From PWXP01 sp040772845 (lineage in GTDB: Bacteria > Planctomycetota > Planctomycetia > Pirellulales > Thermoguttaceae), in contig JAXGXG010000001.1 in NCBI GenBank assembly GCA_040772845.1, positions 1,674,001 through 1,738,000 on the forward strand: 64,000 bases of DNA, written 5' to 3'. The notes beneath the pieces were generated by a model. The model saw only the letters and a list, made by a program, of their open reading frames with translations. It ran no database searches and was not told the DNA's origin. The position numbers and the translations under genes are program-made. Below are positions 8,077-17,312 of the stretch, one piece after another. Every line of letters begins with the position of its first letter. The stretch's first letter is position 1.

Positions 8077-8637
8077 ATGGACGAGAATATCGGGTTCGTC
8101 CCCAAAGCGGCGTTTTTCACCAAGGGTGTCGGCAAGCATAAGAAGAAACTCCAGAGTTTCGAGTTGGCGCTGCGGGATGCAGGGATTGAGCAGTACAACC
8201 TGGTGCGTGTTTCCAGCATCTTCCCGCCCCATTGCAAGGTCATTTCCAAGAAGCAGGGGACAGCCAAACTCCGTCCTGGGCAGATCGTTTACGTCGTCCT
8301 GGCCGACGCGGCGACGGACGAACCGTCCCGACTGGTCGGCGCCGGCGTCGGGCTGGCCGTACCGGCCCAAGGCGAGCAATTCGGTTACATCTCCGAGCAC
8401 CATGGATTCGGCATGGTCCAGCGCCGACTGAGCGACCTGGTCGAAGATATGGCCGCCACCATGCTGGCCACGACGCTCGGCATCGAGTTCGATCCGGAAA
8501 CTGCCTACGACGAGCGGAAAGAGACCTACTACATGTCCGGAAAGATTGTCAAGACGCGTGCGTGCGTACAGACAGCCGAGGGCGACAAGTCCGGCCTGTG
8601 GACTACCGTGGTTTCCGCCGCCGTATTCGTGATGTAA
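8077..8637 (+). CDS. Pyruvoyl-dependent arginine decarboxylase
   Basis: A 186-residue protein that converts arginine to agmatine using a covalently bound pyruvoyl group instead of pyridoxal phosphate. The family's self-cleavage site is plain: NLVRVSSIFPP at residues 41-51. Cleavage between the two serines (46/47) leaves a small beta chain and turns the second serine into the pyruvoyl group. Downstream GQIVYVVLADAATDEP, GYISEHHGFG and YDERKETYYMSG are typical. The start ATG at 8077 lies behind a GGGGG stretch; an upstream in-frame ATG at 7921 would add an unlike-family extension. It is divergent from agmatinase, which acts on its product. Confidence 0.92.
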   Translation: MDENIGFVPKAAFFTKGVGKHKKKLQSFELALRDAGIEQYNLVRVSSIFPPHCKVISKKQGTAKLRPGQIVYVVLADAATDEPSRLVGAGVGLAVPAQGEQFGYISEHHGFGMVQRRLSDLVEDMAATMLATTLGIEFDPETAYDERKETYYMSGKIVKTRACVQTAEGDKSGLWTTVVSAAVFVM

Positions 8638-8746
8638 GGCAGCGTCTTGCAGGCGTTCGTCTGCCGGAGTATTCAGCGGCACGTTTCTCGGTGCGCGTCC
8701 GAACGCGTCCTGAAACGCGCCGTCTGTCGTATTGCCATGCGGAGAC

Positions 8747-9733
8747 TCAGTTCGTCTTTTTGGCAGAAGCTCTCTTGGCGCCCTTTGCTCCGCTTGTTTT
8801 TCCGAGCGATGGCGTCTTCCTGGCGGCCTTCTTCTGGGTGGCTTTTTTCTTGGCGGTCTTTTTCGCGGCGGCCTTCTTCCTTGTAACCTTCTTGGCAGCG
8901 GCCTTCTCTGAGACCTTCTTGACTGCCTTCTTTCTGGTCGCTTTCTTCTTGGCTGTCTTCCGCGGTTTGGACTTCGCGGCCGGGCTAGGCGTCGCCGGTT
9001 GGACTTCGGCTTCTGTCGCGCCGGGATCGAGATCGATGCCGAAGACGTCGGCCAGATCGGCCGAATCGAGCCGCTTTGCTTGGCCGCGGCCGGTAGCGGT
9101 CGAAACGGCCGCCTCGGCGTCGGACTGGATCAGTTCTTCGTGGTCCACGCCGCGCAGACGGAAGAGCAGTTCAGGCTGGTGGTCCAGCCGGTTGCCTACG
9201 CCGTAGAGGACGGCGGCCACGTGCTTGCACATCACGGCCCAGTCGGGGCAGGAGCAGCCGAACGACATCTCGCCGGGCAGCGGGAAGAGACCCTCTTTCC
9301 GATCGGTGACCACGCCCATCACGTGATCGGACAGCCGGCCTTCGAGCAGTTCCAGCAACGAGCCGATCGCACCGGAGCACCGCTGTTTCACGTCGTTCCA
9401 CTTCCGGTTCGCCAGGGTCTTGATCTTGACCGTTACGGTATACAGTTCCGAACCGCTGACCTTGGCCTCGATCTTGCCTTCGCTAATGGCCAGATGGCAC
9501 ACCGAGCCGTTGCGCACGTAGGTTCGGCCGCGCGGCAGCCGGTTCGAGAAATCGCTGAAACCTTCCAGGTGCTCGCACCAGGCCTTGCCCCAGAACGTGC
9601 GGGCAATGGTCCGCCCGTCGATTTCCACCGGCTGGATATCGACGCCCTTCTTGCGCAGGGCTTCCATCTTCTTCTTCGCCTGCGCTCGCCGCCTGGCAAC
9701 CGGAACATAGGGTTTCCACTGGAAATACGCCAT
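8747..9733 (-). CDS. SWIM zinc-finger protein with histone H1-like tail
   Basis: About 328 residues. The N-terminal part (FQWKPYVPV...GKAWCEHLEGFSDFSNRLPRGR) is the conserved domain of bacterial SWIM proteins that accompany SNF2 helicases. The SWIM motif itself is FGCSCPDWAVMCKH near residue 160 (CxCxnCxH zinc ligands). From about residue 250 the protein turns into a Lys/Ala/Thr repeat tail (AAKKVTRKKAAAKK and similar units) resembling histone H1 C-termini, predicted to bind DNA without sequence preference. It is the last gene of the SNF2 operon. The ATG at 9733 is chosen because homology starts there. The likely role is DNA or chromatin handling together with the helicase. Confidence 0.85.
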   Translation of the reverse strand: MAYFQWKPYVPVARRRAQAKKKMEALRKKGVDIQPVEIDGRTIARTFWGKAWCEHLEGFSDFSNRLPRGRTYVRNGSVCHLAISEGKIEAKVSGSELYTVTVKIKTLANRKWNDVKQRCSGAIGSLLELLEGRLSDHVMGVVTDRKEGLFPLPGEMSFGCSCPDWAVMCKHVAAVLYGVGNRLDHQPELLFRLRGVDHEELIQSDAEAAVSTATGRGQAKRLDSADLADVFGIDLDPGATEAEVQPATPSPAAKSKPRKTAKKKATRKKAVKKVSEKAAAKKVTRKKAAAKKTAKKKATQKKAARKTPSLGKTSGAKGAKRASAKKTN

Positions 9734-9761
9734 GATTTGTGGCTCCATTCGTCTGCGTGCA

Positions 9762-10121
9762 CTAAGCACGCCGTCGTCCGGCGAAACGGACTTTTCTCTC
9801 GGTAACAACGACAAAGGCATCGGCCAGTTGATCAGAGTATGTAGCAAGCACCCTCCCAACGGCGTTGATCTTCGAGGCCACTCGCTCGTCATCAAGCCGA
9901 AGAAAGACGACACCACGGTGCGGCCTGCGTTCGCGGAATATCAATTCCCCGAAGTCCTTGTCGTTTGTGATCACAATCCAACCTTCGGAGAATGCCTTTG
10001 CGAGGACGTCCTCGTCCCTCATTCCTCGTGCGTCTTCATACACCGAGAAGACCTCGTGTGGCCGGCTGCGTAACCAGTGAGCCACGGCGGGGCCCGTGCA
10101 TTCGTCGACAAGGAATCGCAT
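9762..10121 (-). CDS. DUF5615 PIN-like toxin candidate
   Basis: 119 residues starting MRFLVDECTGPAVAHWLR, then ITNDKDFGELIFRE and GVVFLRL. This is the compact PIN-like fold annotated DUF5615, with acidic residues in VDE and NDKDF positioned as metal ligands. Such proteins are usually the toxin partner of DUF433 proteins, and here the DUF433 gene ends at the base before this ATG. RNase activity is inferred from the family, not shown. It sits 28 bases upstream of the SWIM gene and inside the SNF2-SWIM operon. Confidence 0.8.
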   Translation of the reverse strand: MRFLVDECTGPAVAHWLRSRPHEVFSVYEDARGMRDEDVLAKAFSEGWIVITNDKDFGELIFRERRPHRGVVFLRLDDERVASKINAVGRVLATYSDQLADAFVVVTERKVRFAGRRRA

Positions 10122-10370
10122 TCAAGCACGCTCCGCAACAAGTGGCATGAATGCCGTATCGGCCAGCGAACGCGACGCAAACAGAAGGCATGCTTGTATA
10201 TCCTCAAGCTGGAGACCGTCGTATTCCGCCAGGATATCATCGACTGTCGAGCCGTGTGCAAGAAGATTCAGCAGGTAGTCGACCGTCAGTCGCGTGCCCT
10301 TGACGACCGGTTTTCCCACCATGACCGCGGCATCGCACGTGATCCGCTGAAGAAGCTCTTTGTCTGTCAT
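10122..10370 (-). CDS. DUF433 antitoxin candidate
   Basis: 82 residues: MTDKELLQRITCDAAVMVGKPVVKGTRLTVDYLLNLLAHG, followed by DDILAEYDGLQLEDIQACLLFA. The KPVVKGTRLTV turn and the ILAEYPxL-type helix are diagnostic of DUF433, a winged-helix-like domain used as the antitoxin of DUF5615 toxins. The start at 10370 has a strong Shine-Dalgarno sequence (GGGGAGG). The stop abuts the toxin start with no gap, so translational coupling is likely. It probably autoregulates the pair. Confidence 0.85.
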   Translation of the reverse strand: MTDKELLQRITCDAAVMVGKPVVKGTRLTVDYLLNLLAHGSTVDDILAEYDGLQLEDIQACLLFASRSLADTAFMPLVAERA

Positions 10371-10434
10371 ACACTTTCCTCCCCTCGTTATGATAGCACC
10401 AGTGGCTAAGCGAAGCAACATGCCTGCACTTGGG

Positions 10435-13110
10435 CTACACCTGGGCCTTCTCCACGTCCAAGGCGACAAGTTTGATCAATTCGGCGTCGCTCATTTCGGT
10501 CAGCATTTTTTCGGCGCCGCCCTCGAGCAGGTCGCGGGCGAGGGCCGTCTTCTCTTCGATCAACGCGTCGATCCGTTCCTCGACCGTACCGCGGCAGACG
10601 AACTTGTGGACCAGCACGTTGCGCCGCTGCCCGATGCGGAACGCCCGGTCGGTCGCCTGATTCTCCACGGCCGGGTTCCACCAGCGGTCGAAGTGGATCA
10701 CGTGCGAGGCAGCCGTCAGGTTCAGGCCGGTTCCGCCTGCCTTCAGCGACAGCACGAAGAACGGCGGGCCGCCGTCCGCCTGGAATTGATCGACCAGCCG
10801 TTTCCGCCCCTTTACCGCCGTGCCTCCGTGCAGCACCAGTCCCTGGCGGCCGAACACGCCGGCAAGATATCTGGCCAACGGATCGGCCATTTCCCGAAAC
10901 TGGGTGAACACCAGCGCCTTCTCCTGCCGCGAGGCAATCTCTTCGCAGATCTCGCCCAGCCGCAGAAACTTGCCACTTGCCGCCGGCGCGAAATCGCCGT
11001 CGCCCAGAAGGTGGCTCGGGTGATTGCACAACTGTTTGAATCGCATGAGGTAGGCCAGCACCAGGCCGCGGCGCTGCATGCCGTCCAGGTCCTCCAGGGC
11101 GCGGGCCATTTCCTCGACCATCTTCGCATACAGCGCCGCCTGCCGCTTGCCCAACCCGCAGAAGGCGCGCACCTCGGTCTTCTCCGGCAGGTCGGCAATG
11201 ACGCGTTTATCGGTCTTCAGCCGCCGCAGGATGTACGGCTGCACCAGATTCCGTAGCGGGGCATAGCGGTTTTCGCTGCGCGATTCCAGCCGCTTGACGA
11301 AATCCTTGAACTGCCGCTGCGAGCCCAACAGCCCAGGCGAGAGGAAATCGAACAGCGACCATAGGTCGGCCAGCCGGTTCTCCACCGGCGTGCCCGTCAG
11401 GACGATGCGCGCCTCGCCCCGCAGCCGCTTGACCGCCTTCGTCTGGCGCGAGCCGGGGTTCTTAATGGCCTGCGCCTCGTCGAGCGCCACCAGCCGCCAA
11501 TCGACCTCCGAGAGCCACGGCTGGCGCAGTAACATGCCGTAGGTGGTCAGCACGACGTCGGCCGTCGCCATGGCCGCGCCGGGCCTGGATGCCATCGCGG
11601 CAAGTTGTTCCTTCGGCGTTTCCGAAGGATGAACAAAGACGGGCCGGAGCGAAGGTGCGAACCGGGCCATCTCCGCCTTCCAGTTCGCCAGCAACGAGGC
11701 CGGAAGCACCAGAAGCGATGGCCTCCCGCTCCCCTGCCGCTTCAATACGGTCAGCAGGGCCAATACCTGCACCGTCTTGCCCAACCCCATGTCGTCGGCC
11801 AGGCAGGCGCCGAGTCCGAGGCTGGACAGGAACCAAAGCCAATTCACGCCGGCAGCCTGATACGGCCGGAGCGTCGCCTTCAACTCGTCGCCGGGAACGG
11901 CCTGGCGGAGCTGCTCCGGGCTTCGCAGGTTGGCCAGCAGTTCTCCCAGCCACTCGCCTGCGGTGACGAACGACCACGCCCGTTCCGGATCGGCGCGCTC
12001 GTCGTCGCCCAGATCCTTCGGCGCGCCGGCCAGCAGGCGCATGCCCTCGATGAACGAGACGCCGTCGCCTGCCTGCGACTCGACGGCCTTCCACTGCTCG
12101 AGCGCTTCGGTGATTTTCTTCCGATCGACTTCGACCCACTGGCCGCGAAGCAGGACGAGGCCGTCCTCGGCGCCGAGGAGTTCGGCCCATTCCTGGTGGG
12201 TCAGTGTCTCGTCTCCCAGCGCGACGCGCACTCGGAAATCGAGCATGGCTTCTGCGCCGAACGTCTTCTTCCGCTTCTCGCCAATGGTCACGCCAACACG
12301 GGGCCGCGGGCGCTTCTTCCACCAGTCGGGCAGGCGGACCAGGATGCCGCTTTCCTCCATGCGCGGCGCCTCCTGCAGAAAGCGGTAGGCCTCGCCGGGC
12401 GACCAGGCGAGCGGCTGGAACAGATCGCCGCTATTGAGCAGGTCCATGACCAGCGGGCTGTTCTCGGCGGCTTGCTGCACGGGCGAAAGGAGCTTGGTCA
12501 ACCCCTTCCGGTTCTTCGCGCCTGCATATTGCTGAAGGGCCTTGCTCAGCGGCTGATACTGAACGCGTCCGCCGGCAGCCATGCCGGTTGCATAGGTGGC
12601 CAGGAAGGCGAACGGATACTCGGGATTGCGTTTGTTTTCGGCCAGGTGGAAGCAGACCCGGCCCACCTGATGCCACAGCGGCGCCCGCTGCTTCAGGAAT
12701 TCGGTTAGCCCGCCGGTGCAATGTGCGATTTCCCCGCGCGCCCAAGCATCCAGGTCGGTCCAGAGGGCTTCGAGCGTCGCTTCGGCCAGGTATTCGGCCC
12801 CCGGCATGGGCGGCACGCTCAGCACGAGCGAGGCAAGCTGGTCTGACGATGGCGGCGGAATGGCTTCGAGCTGCGCGCCGGCCGTTTCCGGCGTATGGCA
12901 CAGCTCGGTCAGGTACCGGCCGGCAAAGCCGCGCCAATAACCAAGCATGGGGCTTGCGACGGCATCGAGCTTCTCGTTGGCCAGCGCAAACAGCCCTTCC
13001 GCTTGGCTCGAAGCAAACGCCTTCGCCAGCCGCGACGCCTGCTGACCCGCGCCCGGAACCGCCGGCGCAATCAGGTGGCCGGAAGGCGTCAGAGCAAGCT
13101 CGAACTCCAT
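10435..13110 (-). CDS. SNF2-family DEAD/DEAH-box helicase
   Basis: About 891 residues. The C-terminal half is a complete SNF2 ATPase: LADDMGLGKTVQ (Walker A, near residue 440), LDEAQAIKNPGS (motif II), LTGTPVENRLADLWSLFDF (motif III), KAGGTGLNLT (motif V) and TDRAFRIGQ (motif VI). The N-terminal 400 residues match the accessory region of bacterial SNF2 proteins that are paired with SWIM-domain partners. The ATG at 13110 has GGAAAGG upstream. It is predicted to be a DNA translocase acting on nucleoprotein or in repair. First gene of a four-gene minus-strand operon with the TA pair and the SWIM protein. Confidence 0.92.
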   Translation of the reverse strand: MEFELALTPSGHLIAPAVPGAGQQASRLAKAFASSQAEGLFALANEKLDAVASPMLGYWRGFAGRYLTELCHTPETAGAQLEAIPPPSSDQLASLVLSVPPMPGAEYLAEATLEALWTDLDAWARGEIAHCTGGLTEFLKQRAPLWHQVGRVCFHLAENKRNPEYPFAFLATYATGMAAGGRVQYQPLSKALQQYAGAKNRKGLTKLLSPVQQAAENSPLVMDLLNSGDLFQPLAWSPGEAYRFLQEAPRMEESGILVRLPDWWKKRPRPRVGVTIGEKRKKTFGAEAMLDFRVRVALGDETLTHQEWAELLGAEDGLVLLRGQWVEVDRKKITEALEQWKAVESQAGDGVSFIEGMRLLAGAPKDLGDDERADPERAWSFVTAGEWLGELLANLRSPEQLRQAVPGDELKATLRPYQAAGVNWLWFLSSLGLGACLADDMGLGKTVQVLALLTVLKRQGSGRPSLLVLPASLLANWKAEMARFAPSLRPVFVHPSETPKEQLAAMASRPGAAMATADVVLTTYGMLLRQPWLSEVDWRLVALDEAQAIKNPGSRQTKAVKRLRGEARIVLTGTPVENRLADLWSLFDFLSPGLLGSQRQFKDFVKRLESRSENRYAPLRNLVQPYILRRLKTDKRVIADLPEKTEVRAFCGLGKRQAALYAKMVEEMARALEDLDGMQRRGLVLAYLMRFKQLCNHPSHLLGDGDFAPAASGKFLRLGEICEEIASRQEKALVFTQFREMADPLARYLAGVFGRQGLVLHGGTAVKGRKRLVDQFQADGGPPFFVLSLKAGGTGLNLTAASHVIHFDRWWNPAVENQATDRAFRIGQRRNVLVHKFVCRGTVEERIDALIEEKTALARDLLEGGAEKMLTEMSDAELIKLVALDVEKAQV

Positions 13111-13287
13111 TGGTTTACCTTTCCGTGGCAACCATTGTGGCGCCTCCGTGAGTGAAGGACTCTCGCCGAATAGGTTATCACCACGAAAAGGCCGGAGGAA
13201 GGGGGGAACCCGGGCGATCGATGCGCCGGACACTTCGACGCCGACAGCCCGGCTAAGGGATTCCAGGCTTGCCCTCAGGCGCGGGGC

Positions 13288-14082
13288 CTAACCGCCTCGA
13301 CGGCGGCGGGCCAGGCAACCGACCACGCCAATGCCGATCAGAAGGAGCCAGGCACTTGGCTCCGGCACGACGCCGGTTGTCACTGCCACATAGTGGACGT
13401 CGGCAACAGTGGAGGCACTGCCCGTGTCATCGCCGACGAAGATGGTGTTGGGCATACTGTAGACCGGATGCGAATGGCTCGAATAGTCGCGCAGCAGACC
13501 GCTGAGCAGTTCGGTGGAGTCCGACCAGAGCGAGTAGCCATCGCCCAGCACACGCAATTCGTACGATGTCAACGTGGTCGTGTCGAACGCGCCGCTCCGC
13601 TCGGCGCGGGTAAACAACGCCTCGTCGGGATCCAGTGGATTCGGACCCGACTGGGCCCATATCTCGTTGGTCCAGAAGCCCAGCTCGATCGATCCGTAGT
13701 CTTCTCCGACCACCAGCACGCTGAACCCCGCCCGATGGGTGCTCACATGCCTTTCGGTCGGCGCCGCAACCGAAAACTGCAGCGTGTATCCGGCCTGCGG
13801 ATCGAGTACCGGCATCGCAGGATGAACAAGAACGATCCCCAGGTATTCCAGTCGCGTGAAAAACCCGGCCGAATCGTCCATCGTCGTCGTGCTATCGAGC
13901 CGGGTTGCTCCGCCGGCGGCCGAGTATTGCGCATCGGCCCCGGAGAGGGGATCGGTCAGATAGAACCAGCCCTGCTGGCTGAGCGTCGTTCCGAGCGAAC
14001 CGTCGTACAGGACCGCCGCGCAAACCGACTGACCGAGCGAGGCCGTCCACGCGACCACCATCCCACAAAACAAGGACTTCAC
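13288..14082 (-). CDS. PEP-CTERM sorting domain protein
   Basis: About 264 residues from a GTG at 14082, preceded by GAGG at suitable spacing. An N-terminal signal peptide (KSLFCGMVVAWTASLGQSVCA) is followed by a beta-rich Thr/Ser/Gly-rich extracellular domain. The C-terminus VVPEPSAWLLLIGIGVV plus arginines is a PEP-CTERM signal: PEP motif, transmembrane helix, basic tail. Such proteins are cleaved and sorted to the surface by exosortase, which is not in this window. The body looks like a lectin-type sandwich, but I cannot assign ligand or role. Confidence 0.8.
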   Translation of the reverse strand: MKSLFCGMVVAWTASLGQSVCAAVLYDGSLGTTLSQQGWFYLTDPLSGADAQYSAAGGATRLDSTTTMDDSAGFFTRLEYLGIVLVHPAMPVLDPQAGYTLQFSVAAPTERHVSTHRAGFSVLVVGEDYGSIELGFWTNEIWAQSGPNPLDPDEALFTRAERSGAFDTTTLTSYELRVLGDGYSLWSDSTELLSGLLRDYSSHSHPVYSMPNTIFVGDDTGSASTVADVHYVAVTTGVVPEPSAWLLLIGIGVVGCLARRRRGG

Positions 14083-14243
14083 AGATGCTGCCTCACGGGT
14101 GCTCTTGTGCCTGCTGCCATCGACGTACCACACTACTGAAGATAATCGGTTTTCCGGGGAAAGGCAAGGAAATTGTGACCGTGAGACCGGTGCCCCGCTG
14201 GACGGCTTGTGAGCCGCCGCTTATACTAGCCGCAATGCCTATG

Positions 14244-14270
14244 GAACCGTTCACAGGGGACTGCCCCCCC
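14244..14270 (-). repeat. Copy 2 of the dispersed 27-bp repeat
   Basis: The reverse complement of this stretch matches 3197-3223 at all but a few positions, including the CAGTCCCC hairpin arm and TGTGAACGGTT. It lies in the divergent gap between the PEP-CTERM gene and the lipoprotein gene. Confidence 0.6.
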
Positions 14271-14387
14271 TTCGCATGCAGGGGAGAAGACAGCCTGCGT
14301 CACCGACCCGTGAACGCTTACATGTTTATCCAAACCGTAGTGCGGCAGGCGGGTGTTCACCAAGCTCCTGCTGCGGGAGGTCTTTTC

Positions 14388-14843
14388 ATGAACGCGGTAG
14401 TACGTAGCGGTTTTCGAGTTCGATCGGCAATTGCGGGCCTTTGCGGGCTGGCCGTGGCCGCCGTCCTGTGCGGCTGTGGCGGCGGCAGCGACGGTCCGGA
14501 GCGGTATTCGCTGTCTGGCAACGTGACCTTCGACGGCCAGCCGGTCGTCTATGGCAACGTCAGTATTACGCCGGATACGAAGAAGGGCAACAAGGGCCCG
14601 GGGGCCTTCGCCCAAATTCGCGATGGCTGGTACGAGACCACATCCGATGGCGGCACCGTGGGCGGCCCGCACATCTTGACCGTCACCGGCATGAAGGGCG
14701 TTCCCGGCTCCGAGGGCATCGATCCGGACGACGTCGTCCTGTTCGATTCGTACGAACTGGCCGCCGATCTGCCGAAAGAGGACACGACGTACGATATCTC
14801 CGTCCCCGCCGCCGCCGGCGTTCCATCACCCGCCCGACGATGA
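14388..14843 (+). CDS. Planctomycete lipoprotein with transthyretin-like domain
   Basis: 151 residues from the ATG at 14388, which has GGGAGG eight bases upstream. A signal peptide ends in a lipobox-like LCGC (about residue 25) followed by glycines, so the mature protein should be lipid-anchored. The rest opens with YSLSGNVTFDGQPVVYGNVSITPD, the typical first strands of the small carboxypeptidase-regulatory-like beta sandwiches found in very many planctomycete lipoproteins, often next to DUF1559 genes. Function of the family is unknown. The protein is a common short version ending in a Pro/Ala-rich tail. Confidence 0.8.
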   Translation: MNAVVRSGFRVRSAIAGLCGLAVAAVLCGCGGGSDGPERYSLSGNVTFDGQPVVYGNVSITPDTKKGNKGPGAFAQIRDGWYETTSDGGTVGGPHILTVTGMKGVPGSEGIDPDDVVLFDSYELAADLPKEDTTYDISVPAAAGVPSPARR

Positions 14844-15214
14844 CCGGCCCTGCGACGCAGTTTCGTCAAAGCGAAGAAACTGGCCGGACGAAACGGCCCG
14901 AGGAAGTCGGCAATGGCTTCCGTGATGGACCGGAACCACTTGGCAGAGGTGATTCCCTTTCTCGCTCCTTACCTCGCTCGTACGTCAACTGCAAGCCGTG
15001 TCCAGGCGCCACCGTGCCGCCATCCGCAATTGGAGCCTGGCCGGCGCATTCAGGTCAAGAAATGGAATGCTCATGATTGTGCCTTGGCCGAAGAGTCGGA
15101 GGGAGTGACAACGTGCATACTTCGCGCGGAATACCCCGATTTCAAGATGTGCTATACCAGAAAACGGGGTTTCGGCAGGCCCGCCCCCGGGCCAGTCCGC
15201 GTGGCCGGCGCAGG
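14844..15214. other. Intergenic stretch without recognisable genes
   Basis: Frames here have no coherent protein features and no Shine-Dalgarno sequence. It separates the lipoprotein gene from the decayed gene interrupted by the ISKra4-type element. Confidence 0.4.
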
Positions 15215-15377
15215 GGTTAGGAACGGGCCGAGTCGGGCGGCAGCGACTTCACTTGCAGCAAGTAAGAACCTGCGTGCGGCCGCGTTGCCGACACGGGCCA
15301 TACGGCGTTGGCACTTCGGCCAATTTACTCGGCCATGCGAAACTGTGCGTCGAACAGATCGGCCTGGACGGCGAGGA
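15215..15377 (-). pseudogene. Fragment of a PHxGxY secreted-protein paralogue (distal part)
   Basis: Read on the minus strand across the insertion, the frame gives AEASVLAVQADLFDAQ, then FRMAE, a stop, IGRSANAVWPVSATRPH, AGSYLL. This closely follows the intact protein encoded at 33631-35739 (AEASAISTQADLVEAQ, AEAVGRTADVAWPIPATRPH, SGSYLL). The in-frame stop where the paralogue has AV, and a second stop soon after, show it is dead. The ISKra4-type element at 15378-17304 splits it. Confidence 0.7.
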
Positions 15378-17304
15378 GGGCGCACGACGCGCTTTGCGTT
15401 AGGCGGCACAGTGTTTGCTGGCGGGCGGGGGGTTGCGGCGGTAGGTGCGATGGCCAGTCGCCGACTCCGTACGCCGCGTCATGAATCGTTCCAGGGGAGC
15501 CGTGTCGCTCAAATAGTCGGCCCGCAACTGCAGAATCGCTTCGGCGCCGGCCTCGCACCAGAACTTCTCCGTGGCCTTCACGCGACGTCCGATCTGCTTG
15601 ACTGCCGACTCAACATACGAACTCATAATCGGTAGGCCGAGGCAACGGTACCTCGGATAATCCATCCGGCCGCGGTGGGTCGCAAGATACCCGATTGTGG
15701 TGGCGACGGTCTGCCGAGGATCGGTTGCCGATGCCTTCGGCGGTGGCAAGCCGATTTCCTCCTGGCGTGCCCGTAGCTCCCCCAGCACGTCATCTACCCG
15801 GCCTGCCCAAATCGCTTGAATCCAGCGGCAATAGATCGCCCAACCTTCGTCAAAGCTGCGCCCCGCCATGGCCGCCGCGAAGACGTATTGCAGTGCGTGA
15901 ATGAAGTCGAGAATCGCCACGTAGTGCGAAAAGTATCTGGCCCACATCGTCCAGTTCATTGCGGCTCCATCCGCAACGAATGCCTTGCGCCGCGCGCCTG
16001 CAAATCCCCGGCACCAGGCCGCGGCTGCCAGGATTGCACCGAATACGGCACTGCATGCGCGACTGGCGACAACACTCTTCACCAACGGCTCCGGCGCCCC
16101 GGGGCGATGCGTCCCAGTTGCCGCCGTATCGGTCGTCGCCGGTTGTTGTGCCGCCTCTCGAGCGCCGCCCGATGAATGCCCCAATTCCTGCACCAGTTTG
16201 GGCGTTCGTTGGCGGTCAAGGAACGTCACTGGAATGTCTGGGCATGGATCGGACTCGTGCTCCTCGCTGTGCATCGTCAGGAGCACGCCCACTTTGTCAT
16301 CGCGCCAATAACGCGATCGCGAGGGATTCTCAACGGTATTCTTATCGCCGGGAATCGTTTCGGATGCGCCCTTTTCCTCCGCTTCGGCAAGTGCTTCGCG
16401 GTCCGCTTCCTGTTCCGCCAACGTCTCGGCCACTTGCTCGGCGACATTCTCCAGCGAGACGCTTTTGGCCGCGACGTTCTTCGCGGCATTGCACTTCGCC
16501 TTGCGATCCCGGATCAGCATCCGCCCGCAATCGAACTGAACCACTGCAACCGTGGGCGCCACCTTCCCTTCCGGACAGCCTCGCTGCTGCACCGGCAGCG
16601 GCAGTTGCTTCCATGCTTCGACTTCGGCATCGCGTTGATCAACACGTTCGCCACCAAGCCGACGCACCGCCCGCTCCAGCGTCTTCGGTTGGATGCACAA
16701 CTCCGCTGACTCTTCCAGCTCCTGGCTCGCTTCCCGATACGATCCACATCGAACGGCCGCGCGAATCATCTTCCACAACACGCCTGGGCTCTGTGTCTCA
16801 TCCGGCCTCAGGCCCAACGCCTGGGCCTGAGGGAAAAAAAGCCCGCCGGCATGGCGAGCAATGCCCAGACGGTTCGTTCCACCCGATCTCACCTCGGCGG
16901 GTAGTCATAACGCGAGGTTCCGATTCGCTCGTAGTGACAGGAGAACCGCAGGTACACTGGCACGGCATGCCTGCCATCGTCGAAGATTGCCGCTCCATGG
17001 CCAATTGCATCACCACCCGTGCCAGGGAGTCCCCCACTTCAACGCCGACATCTTCGACCTCGGTGAACCGGGTTCCGATTGGGGGGTGCCCCCCTTCCCC
17101 GTACACCGCATCCACAATACTCTCTGCTGCCTGCTTGACCATGTCCTGCACGGCTGCTGGCAATGCTTGCTTCTTCGCCATCCTTGGCTCCTTTGCTCAA
17201 GCTGTGACCAATCGAACCGGGAAAACTACCGTTCACCGGATTCCAGTAATCCAATGTCGTAGGATACCAGAACTGGTCGAGCCCACAAAGTGCGTCCTGC
17301 GCCC
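15378..17304 (-). mobile_element. ISKra4-family insertion sequence, 1927 bp
   Basis: Both ends are visible: terminal inverted repeats 15378-15396 and 17286-17304 match at 17 of 19 bases (GGGCGCA-GACGC-CTTTG). They are flanked by an exact 8-bp duplication GGCGAGGA at 15370-15377 and 17305-17312. The transposase occupies almost the whole element. The 8-bp duplication and GGGCGC ends fit ISKra4-type elements. It is inserted in an already recognisable gene fragment. Confidence 0.9.
15399..17181 (-). CDS. ISKra4-family transposase, frameshifted at a T7 run
   Basis: The first frame starts at 17181 (MAKKQALPAAVQDMVKQ) and includes the zinc-ribbon region (CQCTCGSP, TTRRGEIGWNEPSGHCSPCRRAFFP). At seven T residues (complement of 16834-16840) the homologous sequence moves to another frame: PQAQALGLRPDETQSPGV and on to the catalytic part. 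That part ends with GLPIMSSYVESAVKQIGRRV and KFWCEAGAEAILQLRADYLS, typical of the ISKra4 family. The shift equals loss of one T. It may be a mutation, a sequencing slip, or transcriptional slippage on the homopolymer; family members usually carry this segment in one frame. Confidence 0.8.
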
Positions 17305-17312
17305 GGCGAGGA

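Noticed and set aside
14913..15635. 240-codon plus-strand frame
   Set aside because: Runs through the gene fragment and into the IS on the opposite strand; no start signal.
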